The position numbers were made by a program, and so were the translations under genes. From the NCBI GenBank assembly GCA_005217565.1, contig SJCO01000005.1, positions 372,001 through 436,000 on the forward strand: DNA of 64,000 bases, written 5' to 3'. The notes beneath the pieces are model-generated. The model ran no database searches, was not told where the DNA came from, and saw only the letters and a program-made list of their open reading frames with translations. Positions 36,077 through 45,262 of the stretch are shown in pieces (position 1 is the stretch's first letter; the number at the start of each line of letters is the position of its first letter). The DNA comes from Puteibacter caeruleilacunae (GTDB lineage Bacteria; Bacteroidota; Bacteroidia; Bacteroidales; Prolixibacteraceae).

Positions 36077-38430
36077 AATGTTAGGGAACAGCGAGAAGTA
36101 TCTTTGTTGTAAGTAGGCACAACATTTTGAGGTAAAACATTCAGGATTGGTGTGTTGTGATTTGCTTTCAGATTGTATCTTTGTTGTAAGTAGGCACAAC
36201 CCTCGCTTGCTTCGTTATTTGCCAGGATGAGTTGTGATTTGCTTTCAGATTGTATCTTTGTTGTAAGTAGGCACAACCTATTTCAGAAAAATACATAGGG
36301 TCTTCCTGTTGTGATTTGCTTTCAGATTGTATCTTTGTTGTAAGTAGGCACAACAGTGTCTTAAAATGCCTCTTATCCTCCTTGTTGTGATTTGCTTTCA
36401 GATTGTATCTTTGTTGTAAGTAGGCACAACTCTGCTAAGAGTGCTCCAGTTGAATCCAGTGTTGTGATTTGCTTTCAGATTGTATCTTTGTTGTAAGTAG
36501 GCACAACATCATTCACTGAAGTTATATCAACATTTGAGTTGTGATTTGCTTTCAGATTGTATCTTTGTTGTAAGTAGGCACAACATCATTCACTGAAGTT
36601 ATATCAACATTTGAGTTGTGATTTGCTTTCAGATTGTATCTTTGTTGTAAGTAGGCACAACAAATTCAATTTTTATATGCCGTTAGACATTGTTGTGATT
36701 TGCTTTCAGATTGTATCTTTGTTGTAAGTAGGCACAACTCTGCTAAGAGTGCTCCAGTTGAATCCAGTGTTGTGATTTGCTTTCAGATTGTATCTTTGTT
36801 GTAAGTAGGCACAACAAGATTTTAGGGGCAATCCATGTAAGGACCGTTGTGATTTGCTTTCAGATTGTATCTTTGTTGTAAGTAGGCACAACGAAATGGA
36901 GGCGCGTGAGGCGTTGGAGAATGTTGTGATTTGCTTTCAGATTGTATCTTTGTTGTAAGTAGGCACAACACCGAGTCTGAGCATGGTGATGTGGATTTCG
37001 TTGTGATTTGCTTTCAGATTGTATCTTTGTTGTAAGTAGGCACAACTGGATCAATACCATTCACTCCATCACGTGTGTTGTGATTTGCTTTCAGATTGTA
37101 TCTTTGTTGTAAGTAGGCACAACGTAAACGCGTTTATTTTCTTGGTGGTTGTGGTTGTGATTTGCTTTCAGATTGTATCTTTGTTGTAAGTAGGCACAAC
37201 TTACCTTGCATGTCTGGTACCAACCACACGTTGTGATTTGCTTTCAGATTGTATCTTTGTTGTAAGTAGGCACAACATAACGTTTTTCAACTAACTTGAA
37301 AACACTGTTGTGATTTGCTTTCAGATTGTATCTTTGTTGTAAGTAGGCACAACTAATATAGGTAATATTCCGTGGACTAAAGAGTTGTGATTTGCTTTCA
37401 GATTGTATCTTTGTTGTAAGTAGGCACAACACGAATTTAAGGCGGCATTTATGTCAGGTAGTTGTGATTTGCTTTCAGATTGTATCTTTGTTGTAAGTAG
37501 GCACAACTAGAAGAGTTCAATATCCATATGCGCCCTCGTTGTGATTTGCTTTCAGATTGTATCTTTGTTGTAAGTAGGCACAACTTTTCAATTCACAAAT
37601 AATAGTTCTCTTGGTTGTGATTTGCTTTCAGATTGTATCTTTGTTGTAAGTAGGCACAACTTTTTTCGATACTGCATTCATCTTCAACATGTTGTGATTT
37701 GCTTTCAGATTGTATCTTTGTTGTAAGTAGGCACAACTTATTGGATGAAATCATGTTAAACCTTCTTGTTGTGATTTGCTTTCAGATTGTATCTTTGTTG
37801 TAAGTAGGCACAACTAATGCAATTTGAAAGTGCTGTTTGTACCGGTTGTGATTTGCTTTCAGATTGTATCTTTGTTGTAAGTAGGCACAACGCTCAATAT
37901 GCAACACAGATAGGAGAGGCCGTTGTGATTTGCTTTCAGATTGTATCTTTGTTGTAAGTAGGCACAACTGGGGATATCGGCATCAGCGTAACCAGCTTGT
38001 TGTGATTTGCTTTCAGATTGTATCTTTGTTGTAAGTAGGCACAACTAAATTTATCCTCTAGTGTGGCCTTATCATGTTGTGATTTGCTTTCAGATTGTAT
38101 CTTTGTTGTAAGTAGGCACAACTTTGTCATCTGGTGGATTGATAGCCACGTGGTTGTGATTTGCTTTCAGATTGTATCTTTGTTGTAAGTAGGCACAACC
38201 CTCCTCGATGTCTACATCTGCAAACACCAGTTGTGATTTGCTTTCAGATTGTATCTTTGTTGTAAGTAGGCACAACAAGTAATTAAATGAATAGTGAAGA
38301 TACAATGTTGTGATTTGCTTTCAGATTGTATCTTTGTTGTAAGTAGGCACAACGCGGTGTACTTCTTATCCATGCGCACCAGGGTTGTGATTTGCTTTCA
38401 GATTGTATCTTTGTTGTAAGTAGGCACAAC
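36077..38430 (+). CRISPR. Type II-C CRISPR array, 30 spacers
   Basis: Thirty identical 47-bp repeats, the first full one at 36154-36200 and the last at 38384-38430, plus one degenerate repeat at 36077-36123. The repeat begins GTTGTGATTTGCTTTCAG and ends GTAAGTAGGCACAAC; the ends (GTTGTG/CACAAC) are inverted. Spacers are 30 bp, four of them 29 bp or so. Spacer 5 (36431-36460) equals spacer 9 (36739-36768), and spacer 6 equals spacer 7 (36508-36537, 36585-36614). The tracrRNA anti-repeat fixes crRNA sense as the + strand. In the degenerate repeat only the 3' 26 nt, holding the TATCTTTG box, are intact. Confidence 0.98.
36154..36200 (+). promoter_or_regulatory. Promoter inside each CRISPR repeat (first full copy shown)
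   Basis: Within the repeat a TTG at repeat positions 2-4 and TATCTTTG at positions 23-30 are 18 nt apart, matching the Bacteroidota -33/-7 promoter and the layout of the tracrRNA promoter. Transcription would start about 10-15 nt before the next spacer, as in Neisseria type II-C arrays where each repeat drives its own crRNA. Inferred from sequence; start sites are not proven. Confidence 0.6.
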
Positions 38431-38677
38431 CTACTTGCGACAAAGATTTGTATTTCAGGGTAGTATGAAGTGAAATAGGATTGCAGAAAATTACCTTCCA
38501 ATTCATTTCGTTTAAGAACGATAGGCGATTTTATTAATCGTAATTCACTAATGGCAACGGTGAAATGATCGAATTAACACTCAAAATCAATCATTTTATT
38601 CTTAGAATGATTATAAATAAAAGGTCAAAGTAAATTTTTTACTGCAGTCTTAGGATTGGTCAAAACATTCTTCGTTG

Positions 38678-39613
38678 CTACTCAATCCCATTATCTTTAA
38701 AAAAATCCACCTCCTCTAACAATGCAATCTGCTCTTGAGATAATTCTTTATGCTTCCATTTTTGTGCAGCGATCCATTTACCTAATGAGCTATGGGTTTT
38801 ACTGAGTGTTGAAACAAAACTTGTTCCGTACTCTTCTTTGTAAGCTTTCAATTCATCAAAGCGAGTAAACCAGTGTTGGTATCCACGTTCCTTATTGATG
38901 CGGGTACTTGTAGTTTTTTTAGGATCCCAGATAAAGCCAATATCATTGAGTAAACGCTTGCGTTCGGGCGACATGGTATCTTGATTTCGGCGCTGTACCT
39001 TTACGAAATTCAATAATTGTTCATTCGCCCCATAAAATCCCGCTACATAAAGATGCCCATGTTCTTCTTTAAACTCAACCAATTCGGCATATTTATTTTC
39101 CCAGTAATTCAGCGTTTTATTCCTCATGTCGACACCAAGATTTTTGAGTCGCTCGATTTTGGAATACTCCAATTTGCCTTTCCAATACAATTTACGCTGA
39201 TAAACCAACCAGTTATGTAGTTGAGTATCTTCACAACTTTCAGTAATGTGTGCATGTCCAAATTTGACTTTAAAATCATTGAGCTTTGCATACATCTTAT
39301 TCCAGTCGTGCATATCCAATAGTCGAAAGTTAAAACCTATTAATTTTAGAAGACTTTCCCTTCCTGGATCTAACTTTCCTTTGGTATGAACCAATCTTTG
39401 TCGGCGTACCCAATATCCAATAGTTTTTAGATTCTTATAGCGAGCAGGTACATCAGCATGTCCATGTTGTCGTTTAAAATCCACAAGTAAAAGATATTTT
39501 GATATCCAGCGCTGTTCCAATGTATTAGTCATGTCGTGCGAACGCTGATATTCTTGTATCGCTACAGTAATTGATTGATTGGTATCGTAATGTGTTGTCG
39601 TTTTATCTTGCAT
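38678..39613 (-). CDS. Stand-alone protein of four helicase-associated (HA) repeats
   Basis: A 311-residue protein made of four consecutive helicase-associated domains, each about 65 residues with the pattern W-x-Y-x2-L-x2-F-K-x2-H-G-H ... L-G-x-W-x3-Q-R ... L-x2-I-G-F. Examples are LVDFKRQHGHADVPARY with IGYWVRRQRL, and LVEFKEEHGHLYVAG. HA domains usually sit at the C-terminus of large helicases and are thought to bind nucleic acid; no helicase motor is present here. It lies convergent to the far end of the CRISPR array. The ATG at 39613 is preferred over one eight codons upstream. The 247 nt between it and the array are AT-rich and may hold the array leader. Confidence 0.8.
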   Translation of the reverse strand: MQDKTTTHYDTNQSITVAIQEYQRSHDMTNTLEQRWISKYLLLVDFKRQHGHADVPARYKNLKTIGYWVRRQRLVHTKGKLDPGRESLLKLIGFNFRLLDMHDWNKMYAKLNDFKVKFGHAHITESCEDTQLHNWLVYQRKLYWKGKLEYSKIERLKNLGVDMRNKTLNYWENKYAELVEFKEEHGHLYVAGFYGANEQLLNFVKVQRRNQDTMSPERKRLLNDIGFIWDPKKTTSTRINKERGYQHWFTRFDELKAYKEEYGTSFVSTLSKTHSSLGKWIAAQKWKHKELSQEQIALLEEVDFFKDNGIE

Positions 39614-39708
39614 AAAGGAAGTTGATTGGTAAATCACCTACAAAATTATCAATAAGAAATATAAAATCACAGTAGTCGTAGAGTAATTTAAGTATTCCTC
39701 GATAACCC

Positions 39709-39733
39709 AAAAAGAGCCTTCCGGAGAAGGCCC
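39709..39733 (-). terminator. Rho-independent terminator on the - strand
   Basis: GAGCCTTC (39714-39721) and GAAGGCCC (39726-39733) pair around CGGA; the - strand reading continues into five T. It can end transcription coming from the amidase gene about 200 nt upstream. Confidence 0.75.
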
Positions 39734-39786
39734 TTAAAGATTAAAAACACAGATGCAAGTCTTGCGACATTGCGATGAAAAGGAAA

Positions 39787-39836
39787 TTCAGCTGATTTTG
39801 GCAACCTAACAACCAAAATCGAGGCTGAGTTTTTTT
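39787..39836 (+). terminator. Rho-independent terminator on the + strand
   Basis: A two-part stem: TTCAGC with GCTGAG outside and GATTTTGG with CCAAAATC inside (39794-39820), then seven T. No + strand gene ends here, so it may close an unannotated short transcript arising in the 39,640-39,780 gap. Confidence 0.6.
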
Positions 39837-39925
39837 CGAAAGATGTGCCTTAGTTTACGCTGTTACCTGAAGTGCTGTAAAAAAATTAAAAACGAACGCT
39901 AAGCTAAATAGTGGCACATCTTTCG
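39837..39925. repeat. 89-bp element with perfect 13-bp terminal inverted repeats
   Basis: CGAAAGATGTGCC (39837-39849) and GGCACATCTTTCG (39913-39925) bound a 63-nt AT-rich core. The size would suit a small structured RNA in the 3' untranslated region of the amidase gene or a minimal mobile element. No target duplication could be confirmed. Confidence 0.6.
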
Positions 39926-39936
39926 GTTATATTTTA

Positions 39937-40554
39937 TTAACGACCAGCTTTACGATTAATGTTTTGTTTATAAACCAGTTGCTTGAATTGATCCATTGGA
40001 AATGCCTCGCCCGGATCCAACTTTCTGTCGGGACTTATCTCTGAATGTCCAACTACTTTACTGATGTGATAGTGATTCGTAATCTGCCATGTAACTTCTT
40101 TTGCCATAGCTAACTGAACAGGAGTGTAGCGATGCCAAAAACTACGATGACCGGTATTCGGATCTTCTTTTATAAACACATCTTTCGAATCAACCACTTT
40201 ATTATGCCAATTGTAATAACGGTTATTTTCGAAGATTAATTTGCCCTGGTTAACTAGCTCTATTCCAATGGAAAAGTGGTTTAATTCATGTAAATTGTCG
40301 AGCTCGCTCTTGCCTGCATGCCAGGCCTCAATATTGAACGGCACCGTTTGGTATACTTCACCATTTCTTCCGATAATAACATGGGCAGATGCATTTACGC
40401 CAGGCAATGTGAGGTATTTAACGGCCTTTAGAGCGTTGTTATTGGCCGTATAATGTAGTACTAATGCAATATGCTTACGAATTTTCTGCGTGTTTTTCGG
40501 GCACGCATATTGCGTAATACAGTCGCCTTGTAATCGATGATCTTTAATGTACAT
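39937..40554 (-). CDS. N-acetylmuramoyl-L-alanine amidase (Amidase_2 / AmpD fold)
   Basis: A 205-residue zinc amidase. Ligand residues appear in ALVLHYTAN (first His, about residue 34) and VVGHSEISPDRKLDPG (second His and the Asp/Lys pair, about 170). SAHVIIGRNGEVYQTVPF is the typical core. It cleaves the bond between MurNAc and the peptide stem. There is no signal peptide, so it is either cytoplasmic or released with help, as for phage endolysins. In Bacteroidota such amidases often accompany accessory clusters with small holin-like membrane proteins, and one is encoded on the other strand at 43,896. Confidence 0.88.
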   Translation of the reverse strand: MYIKDHRLQGDCITQYACPKNTQKIRKHIALVLHYTANNNALKAVKYLTLPGVNASAHVIIGRNGEVYQTVPFNIEAWHAGKSELDNLHELNHFSIGIELVNQGKLIFENNRYYNWHNKVVDSKDVFIKEDPNTGHRSFWHRYTPVQLAMAKEVTWQITNHYHISKVVGHSEISPDRKLDPGEAFPMDQFKQLVYKQNINRKAGR

Positions 40555-40789
40555 TTCTCAACATTTAATCGTTCGTAATATTAGTGCCTGGAAAATGTTG
40601 AATATCGTCTTGCTGTTATAGTATTCAAGTTCATAGGGAAAGGAATATTTCATCCAATTGCTACCGCCATTTGCCCATCTAATGGCGAACAGAACAAAAA
40701 GATGAATCCTTTTTTAAAGCAAGGAGAGGGGAGTTAGTGGTGGTATTCCTGTTCGTTTGGTAAGTACAACTCCCCAATCCTTTGCGTCC

Positions 40790-41164
40790 CTAAACACCCC
40801 TACTTGCTTCTTCTTTTATTCTTTCAATCAATAGACTCTTTTCGTATAATAACACACTGGCAAATTTAGTGCAAGGTATGCCTAGCAATTTGCATGCCCT
40901 TTCTGCGGCGGTAACTCTGATCTTTAATTGATCAGCAATTGCGTAATTTGAGATAAAGTCAGTAAAACTTTCTTTATTCTCCTGATCCTTCTGGTGCTTG
41001 ATGTAATCGCTACAAACTATCTGCTGTTCTACTAACACAACCAGCTGAGCTTTCATTTCAGCTTTCTCCTTCTCAAGCTCAGTTTGTTTCTCTTCTAATA
41101 TTGCTTGCCTTTTAATTAGGTCAGCAATAATCTCTTCATTTGTTTGCTTTTCAAATGATTTCAT
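40790..41164 (-). CDS. Coiled-coil protein with possible C-terminal DNA-binding helix pair
   Basis: A 124-residue protein starting MKSFEKQTNEE. Residues about 15-65 are a strong coiled coil rich in Glu, Lys and Gln (RQAILEEKQTELEKEKAEMK). The C-terminal 45 residues (RVTAAERACKLLGIPCTKFA) look like a helix-turn-helix. The frame is open 20 codons further, but that part is Cys-rich and unlikely. Function unknown. The gap from 41,165 to 41,530 shows no gene and only poly-T/poly-A tracts. Confidence 0.5.
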   Translation of the reverse strand: MKSFEKQTNEEIIADLIKRQAILEEKQTELEKEKAEMKAQLVVLVEQQIVCSDYIKHQKDQENKESFTDFISNYAIADQLKIRVTAAERACKLLGIPCTKFASVLLYEKSLLIERIKEEASRGV

Positions 41165-41530
41165 AATCAAATTTTTATATAATTTTACAAAATCACAGCA
41201 GTTGCTACAAAAATGCTTTAACACATTAATCGCAGCTGTTGCGTTATTATTTTTACGATTAGTATCAGGGGGACTTTTCCATCATCTAAAATGCCCTTCA
41301 ACCAACCGATGGTAATTGACAGACTCACTGTCTTAAATCCGGTACGAAAATACTACTTTCCGCTGGCGAGGACAAAATCCTTAGCTTAGGTGTGAATTCA
41401 GCCAATCTTCTGTAATGCCTGTAAAATCAATGGGTGCAGCAGATTGATATAGTTTTATCAAAAAACCGCACCATTGAGTATCAGTCGATTATACAGAAGC
41501 TGAGCTGTAACTGTTTTTTTTGACGGTTTT

Positions 41531-42628
41531 TTAGCTAATTTCCAACTCTCTTTGAGCCAACACACTTTTAATAATAGAGTGTGAGCTATTTTCATGTAAA
41601 TAATGGTCAAAGCGGTACTTATTCTTCATCCAGGGGAATAGGGTCTGTGGGTAAATGGCTTTATAACTGTTTACTATTCTTATAAAATCATCTATTACCT
41701 CATAAACGAACAGCACAACTGATTGTAATTCGATGTCGGCTTTTTTAGCTATATCTCTCTTTTTTTTCTCTGCAAAGTCCTTTCCCTTAGGGAAATGGTG
41801 ATGAAAAAGAATATAAAGTTCGCCAAGCCAAAGAGCACATTCATCAATAGGGCGTTCTTGTAGTTGTGTGATTATACTCGAAACTGAAGGTATTGCTTTT
41901 AGTCCTAAACGTTTTAACAGTTTTTTGATGAACTTTGTAGGAATGGACTGTTCCCTTGGAGAAACTTTTTGCAATATTATCGCCTTTGTGAAAAACAGCC
42001 CTAAACCATAGGCCACAATATCGCGATGGCATTCTCCTTTTTTAAATTTTACGTCTTCCGATACTTCTTCTTTAATCGCGTCCTTAATCTCTTCCGTAAC
42101 CTCTTTCTTAATCTTTTTCATAACCTCTTCCGGAACCTCTTCCGCAATCTTCTGCTGAACTTCTTCGATCCATTTAGCAATTGATTTTATCTTGGCTAGT
42201 ATTAGCTCAACCTGACTGAAAAAGGTGTTGAAAAAGCCCTCAATCTCCTCCTTTACGTGCTCCGACTGGTTGATCAGGTATACTCGTTTACCTTTGTTAT
42301 TATAGAGGCGAAACTTGGCAGGGATGTGCGCTTCGTTGTTCTTTGTCCTTCTTCTGTGATTCAGCAGGAATGCGTAGATAAGCTCATGTTCCTTCTTGAT
42401 GATATTATTGGTAGGTGTTGCCCTTTTAGTGAATCCTTTTATCTCCTCATTTAATTTTGTGATGATAGATGTGTTCGGTTTTTTGCCATTGAGGGTTACC
42501 AAACAATAGTCTTCTTCATCAACCACAATCGTAAAGTGTGGAGAGGTAATGGCTTCATAAATAGCAGGTAATTTAGCTTTCATCATTTTCTTTTGTTGCT
42601 TCGTCTCTGCATTTTTCGTTGTGTCCAT
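41531..42628 (-). CDS. Unknown protein with charged helical midsection
   Basis: A 365-residue soluble protein that I do not recognise. Residues about 150-195 form a repetitive Glu/Lys helix (IAEEVPEEVMKKIKKEVTEE). The C-terminal 150 residues are hydrophobic-helical with LWLGELYILFHHHFPKG and FIRIVNSYKAIYPQTLFPWM. A basic N-terminal third contains LNHRRRTKNNEAH. No signal peptide. It lies next to the repeat-rich region and is transcribed away from the RT cassette. It could belong to that cassette. Confidence 0.5.
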   Translation of the reverse strand: MDTTKNAETKQQKKMMKAKLPAIYEAITSPHFTIVVDEEDYCLVTLNGKKPNTSIITKLNEEIKGFTKRATPTNNIIKKEHELIYAFLLNHRRRTKNNEAHIPAKFRLYNNKGKRVYLINQSEHVKEEIEGFFNTFFSQVELILAKIKSIAKWIEEVQQKIAEEVPEEVMKKIKKEVTEEIKDAIKEEVSEDVKFKKGECHRDIVAYGLGLFFTKAIILQKVSPREQSIPTKFIKKLLKRLGLKAIPSVSSIITQLQERPIDECALWLGELYILFHHHFPKGKDFAEKKKRDIAKKADIELQSVVLFVYEVIDDFIRIVNSYKAIYPQTLFPWMKNKYRFDHYLHENSSHSIIKSVLAQRELEIS

Positions 42629-43895
42629 AGTTAATCGATTTAAATTTGTTCTGCCGAAACAGATGATTAGTTTAAAATTGATTTTGGACTAAAGATTGAT
42701 GAACCGTCAATCGCCGTGCGGATGATCAGGCTAGGATAAGTGTATAACGAGCTTGCTATTGATGATGGAAATCGTCCCCCTGTTATTGCTCTGCTTTCGC
42801 CCCGCAAATTTATAATTTTTCATAATAAAATGAAACAGTATTTTACCCCTGGCTACCCTAAATTATTGTCTCCAGATTGCCATCTTAAAATCACGATATC
42901 AAAATTGCTATCTCTAGATTGCAATTCTCCTACTCTTCCTTACTAACCCCTTACTTTCCCTTATCAAAACCCCGTATTCTCTAATGTTGAGTAGTAGAAA
43001 GTAAGGCTTTGGTAAGAGTTTGACAAAAGTTTGAGAAAAGTTTGACATGAGATTGACAAAAGATTTAGGAGCCCTTGATTGGTGTCTGATAATTTATTTA
43101 TATGATATTTGTCATGAAATTAGCGTGTAAAAATGACCTCAAAATGGGGTGCTGGGAAAAAAAATAAAAAAAATTAAACTTTTTTTTGGGCTTCATAAAT
43201 CGAAAAATCGTGCACTTTTTTCACAATTTTGCTATCTGTGCCACTTTTTTGCACCTCATGGCACTTACCGGTCACTTACCCCGACTTTGAGAAATGACAA
43301 ATTTGTTTTAAACTTGCATCGTGAGGTTCTGATAACGATGCATCTCACAACTGAAACAAGCGTTCTTTATAGCAGAAATGCAAACTGTAAGTTATCCACC
43401 TTTGAGGAGAAGTTGATTGAATGATCACTTCAAATTTTCAATGCCTGGAAAATGGTCATGGTGATAATGTAATGTTATCAACGTGATTTTTTGATCTCAA
43501 TCAATGAGGCGACGGATGGTGGTTTACAAAAGAGCAATCGTTTAAGTTGACGATGCAAAGGGAAGCTCTCGACTCGAAAAACGAGAGTTGAATCTCAAAT
43601 TTTATCTCACAGCAGAGAATCGGCCGATTCCAGTTACTGTGATGGACATGTTGGTAAAGCCTGGATAGCAGGTCAAAATTAGTTCGCAGAACACAGGCGA
43701 CAAATGCACTGTTGTGGTTCTACCATCGTGGAAGTCGAGTAATCAGAATTTTAGTAGTACTGTGTTTGGCATATACTTTATGTCCTAACCCGTCGTGTCT
43801 AAATTTCTGGAAATTAAGTTATCATCTGGACCCCCAGGCGTTATGCCTGTTGGTCTTCTCGTCTGAGGATCCAGTAATCTTTAAATCAATGTATT
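42629..43895. other. Gene-free, repeat- and hairpin-rich 1.3-kb region
   Basis: No plausible gene; the short open frames have poor composition. It contains a 10-bp inverted repeat (CCTTACTTTC 42949-42958, GAAAGTAAGG 42997-43006), four 11-bp direct repeats (43017-43060), further repeats of GTGCACTTTTTT and GGCACTTACC (43,205-43,280), and from about 43,440 a GC-richer stretch with several hairpins, including the palindrome GAATCGGCCGATTC (43617-43630) nested in TCACAG/CTGTGA (43607-43642). It lies between divergent gene sets and probably holds promoters and perhaps a structured RNA. Confidence 0.6.
43017..43060 (+). repeat. Four head-to-tail 11-bp repeats
   Basis: AGTTTGACAAA, AGTTTGAGAAA, AGTTTGACATG and AGATTGACAAA follow without gaps, one per DNA turn. 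The arrangement is that of an iteron or cooperative binding site. Confidence 0.75.
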
Positions 43896-44117
43896 ATGAA
43901 GAATATTGGGAACTTTCTTATTGGAACGATGTCAACTTTAGGGGTCAATGCAGGCATCAGTAATATTGATACCGCATCAACCCTCCCTTCTTCTATTATC
44001 GATAGTGTGGAAGCACTAGTGAGTTTGGTAGGAGGGATACTATCTACTGTCGTGGTGGCGTGGCTCAAATCTAAGTTAGAGAAGAAGAGCAAGCGTCATA
44101 AACGCGATAAATCGTAA
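43896..44117 (+). CDS. Small holin-like membrane protein
   Basis: A 73-residue protein with one clear membrane helix (about residues 36-57, EALVSLVGGILSTVVVAWL) and a strongly basic C-terminus (KSKLEKKSKRHKRDKS), the layout of small phage holins and similar peptides. Its N-terminus is weakly hydrophobic. It starts the rightward gene series that continues with DUF6266 genes and the RT. Pairing with the amidase at 39,937 is an inference. Confidence 0.5.
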   Translation: MKNIGNFLIGTMSTLGVNAGISNIDTASTLPSSIIDSVEALVSLVGGILSTVVVAWLKSKLEKKSKRHKRDKS

Positions 44118-44206
44118 TTGTCAGATCTACTGTACTACAGTGAATTGTATTTGCTGGCAGTGAGATCAAAGTAAATCAATTTATAAACTTTTAAATTTTA
44201 GATGTC

Positions 44207-44842
44207 ATGGGAAAAATAGCTCAAGGCGCATTTGGAGGTGTATCCGGAACCGTGGGAAATCTTGTCGGATCGTCATGGAAAGGTATTGATTATTTTAGAA
44301 TCAAGGCCGATCATTATCATGATGCGCATACCGAACCTCAAGTTAACCAGAGAAATAGATTCAGTGGAATTCTTGGAATGTGTAGTTTACTACGCGAGGA
44401 AGTAATTAATCCAATTTGGAAGCATAAAGCCGTTCAGATGACTCCATCAAACTTGTTTACTCAAGTGAACATGCAGGCATTTGGCGATGATGGCAATGTT
44501 GGTGATTGGTCATTGTTGAAGTTGACTGTTGGTACTTTACCAATTCCTTTCAACATGAAAATTGCTGATAATCCAGATACTCCCAAAACAATTGATGTGA
44601 GTTGGAGTACTTCACAATTGTCAGGGAAGAAGCGAGAAGATGATCAATTGATGTTGATCCTTACCGATGGAAAAGGCGACTGGTGTATGATGACCACCTT
44701 AGAAGCCTACCGTAAAGATGAGGAAGCAAGTATCATGTTACCTTACGAACCAGGCATGACAGTGCATGTATATGCATTCTTTGCCAGTCCTAAGCTTGAT
44801 CGCTTCTCAGAAAGTTTCCATACCGAAGTGGTTTTGTCGTAG
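44207..44842 (+). CDS. DUF6266 family protein
   Basis: A 211-residue protein with the family N-terminus MGKIAQGAFGGVSGTVGNLV followed by GSSWKGIDYFRIKADHYHDA, then QRNRFSGILGMCSLLREEVI. The C-terminal half is beta-rich, with VTLPY-like and VHVYAFFASPKLDRFSES segments. DUF6266 proteins are common in Bacteroidota and uncharacterised. This is the only one of four tandem relatives that keeps the Gly-rich N-terminal motif; the next three share only the later part. Confidence 0.75.
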   Translation: MGKIAQGAFGGVSGTVGNLVGSSWKGIDYFRIKADHYHDAHTEPQVNQRNRFSGILGMCSLLREEVINPIWKHKAVQMTPSNLFTQVNMQAFGDDGNVGDWSLLKLTVGTLPIPFNMKIADNPDTPKTIDVSWSTSQLSGKKREDDQLMLILTDGKGDWCMMTTLEAYRKDEEASIMLPYEPGMTVHVYAFFASPKLDRFSESFHTEVVLS

Positions 44843-45067
44843 ACTGTTAATTCGCGGTGGCGATGTTCTAAACAACTAATTAATTGACCAAAATATTCAG
44901 GTTTTTACCAACTATTTATCACAGCATCAGAAACAATGTACCCTCAAGCATTACCAAAAATATTACTATTATTCTTCCTTGTACTAATCATCGAAGCAGT
45001 ATTTTGCTATACCTTAGCTTCCATACTATATACACCAAAGCACCAAACTTCGGCTAACACAGAGCGC

Positions 45068-45125
45068 AGCGAATCCTTGTTCCCTTTTCCATTTTCCAGT
45101 CTCCAACTGCATCCATGCAGTACCC
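45068..45125 (+). repeat. 58-bp perfect direct repeat, copy 1
   Basis: Begins AGCGAATCCTTGTTCCC and ends CATGCAGTACCC. An identical copy lies at 45263-45320. After each copy comes a diverged pyrimidine-rich tail made of CCTTTCAACCGTTTACC-type units. The whole 44,843-45,529 gap is built from these modules; an open frame runs through it but is judged non-coding. Confidence 0.85.
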
Positions 45126-45262
45126 CAGGCAACGTCACCATTCCACCTTTCAACCGTTTACCTTACAACCGTTCCTCTTTCACCATCATTGTTTCGCTTA
45201 CAGGTCTTACAGACGCTGAAAGGTGTCCTTGGCCAGTATTCCATATCTCCAACTCCCTTCGA

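Noticed and set aside
36067-38501. Many 60-70-codon open frames on the - strand with recurring CLLTTKIQSESKSQ
   Set aside because: They are translations of the CRISPR repeats, not genes.
43149-43424. A 91-codon frame in the repeat-rich region
   Set aside because: Starts in a poly-A/poly-T stretch, has unlikely composition and crosses repeated motifs.
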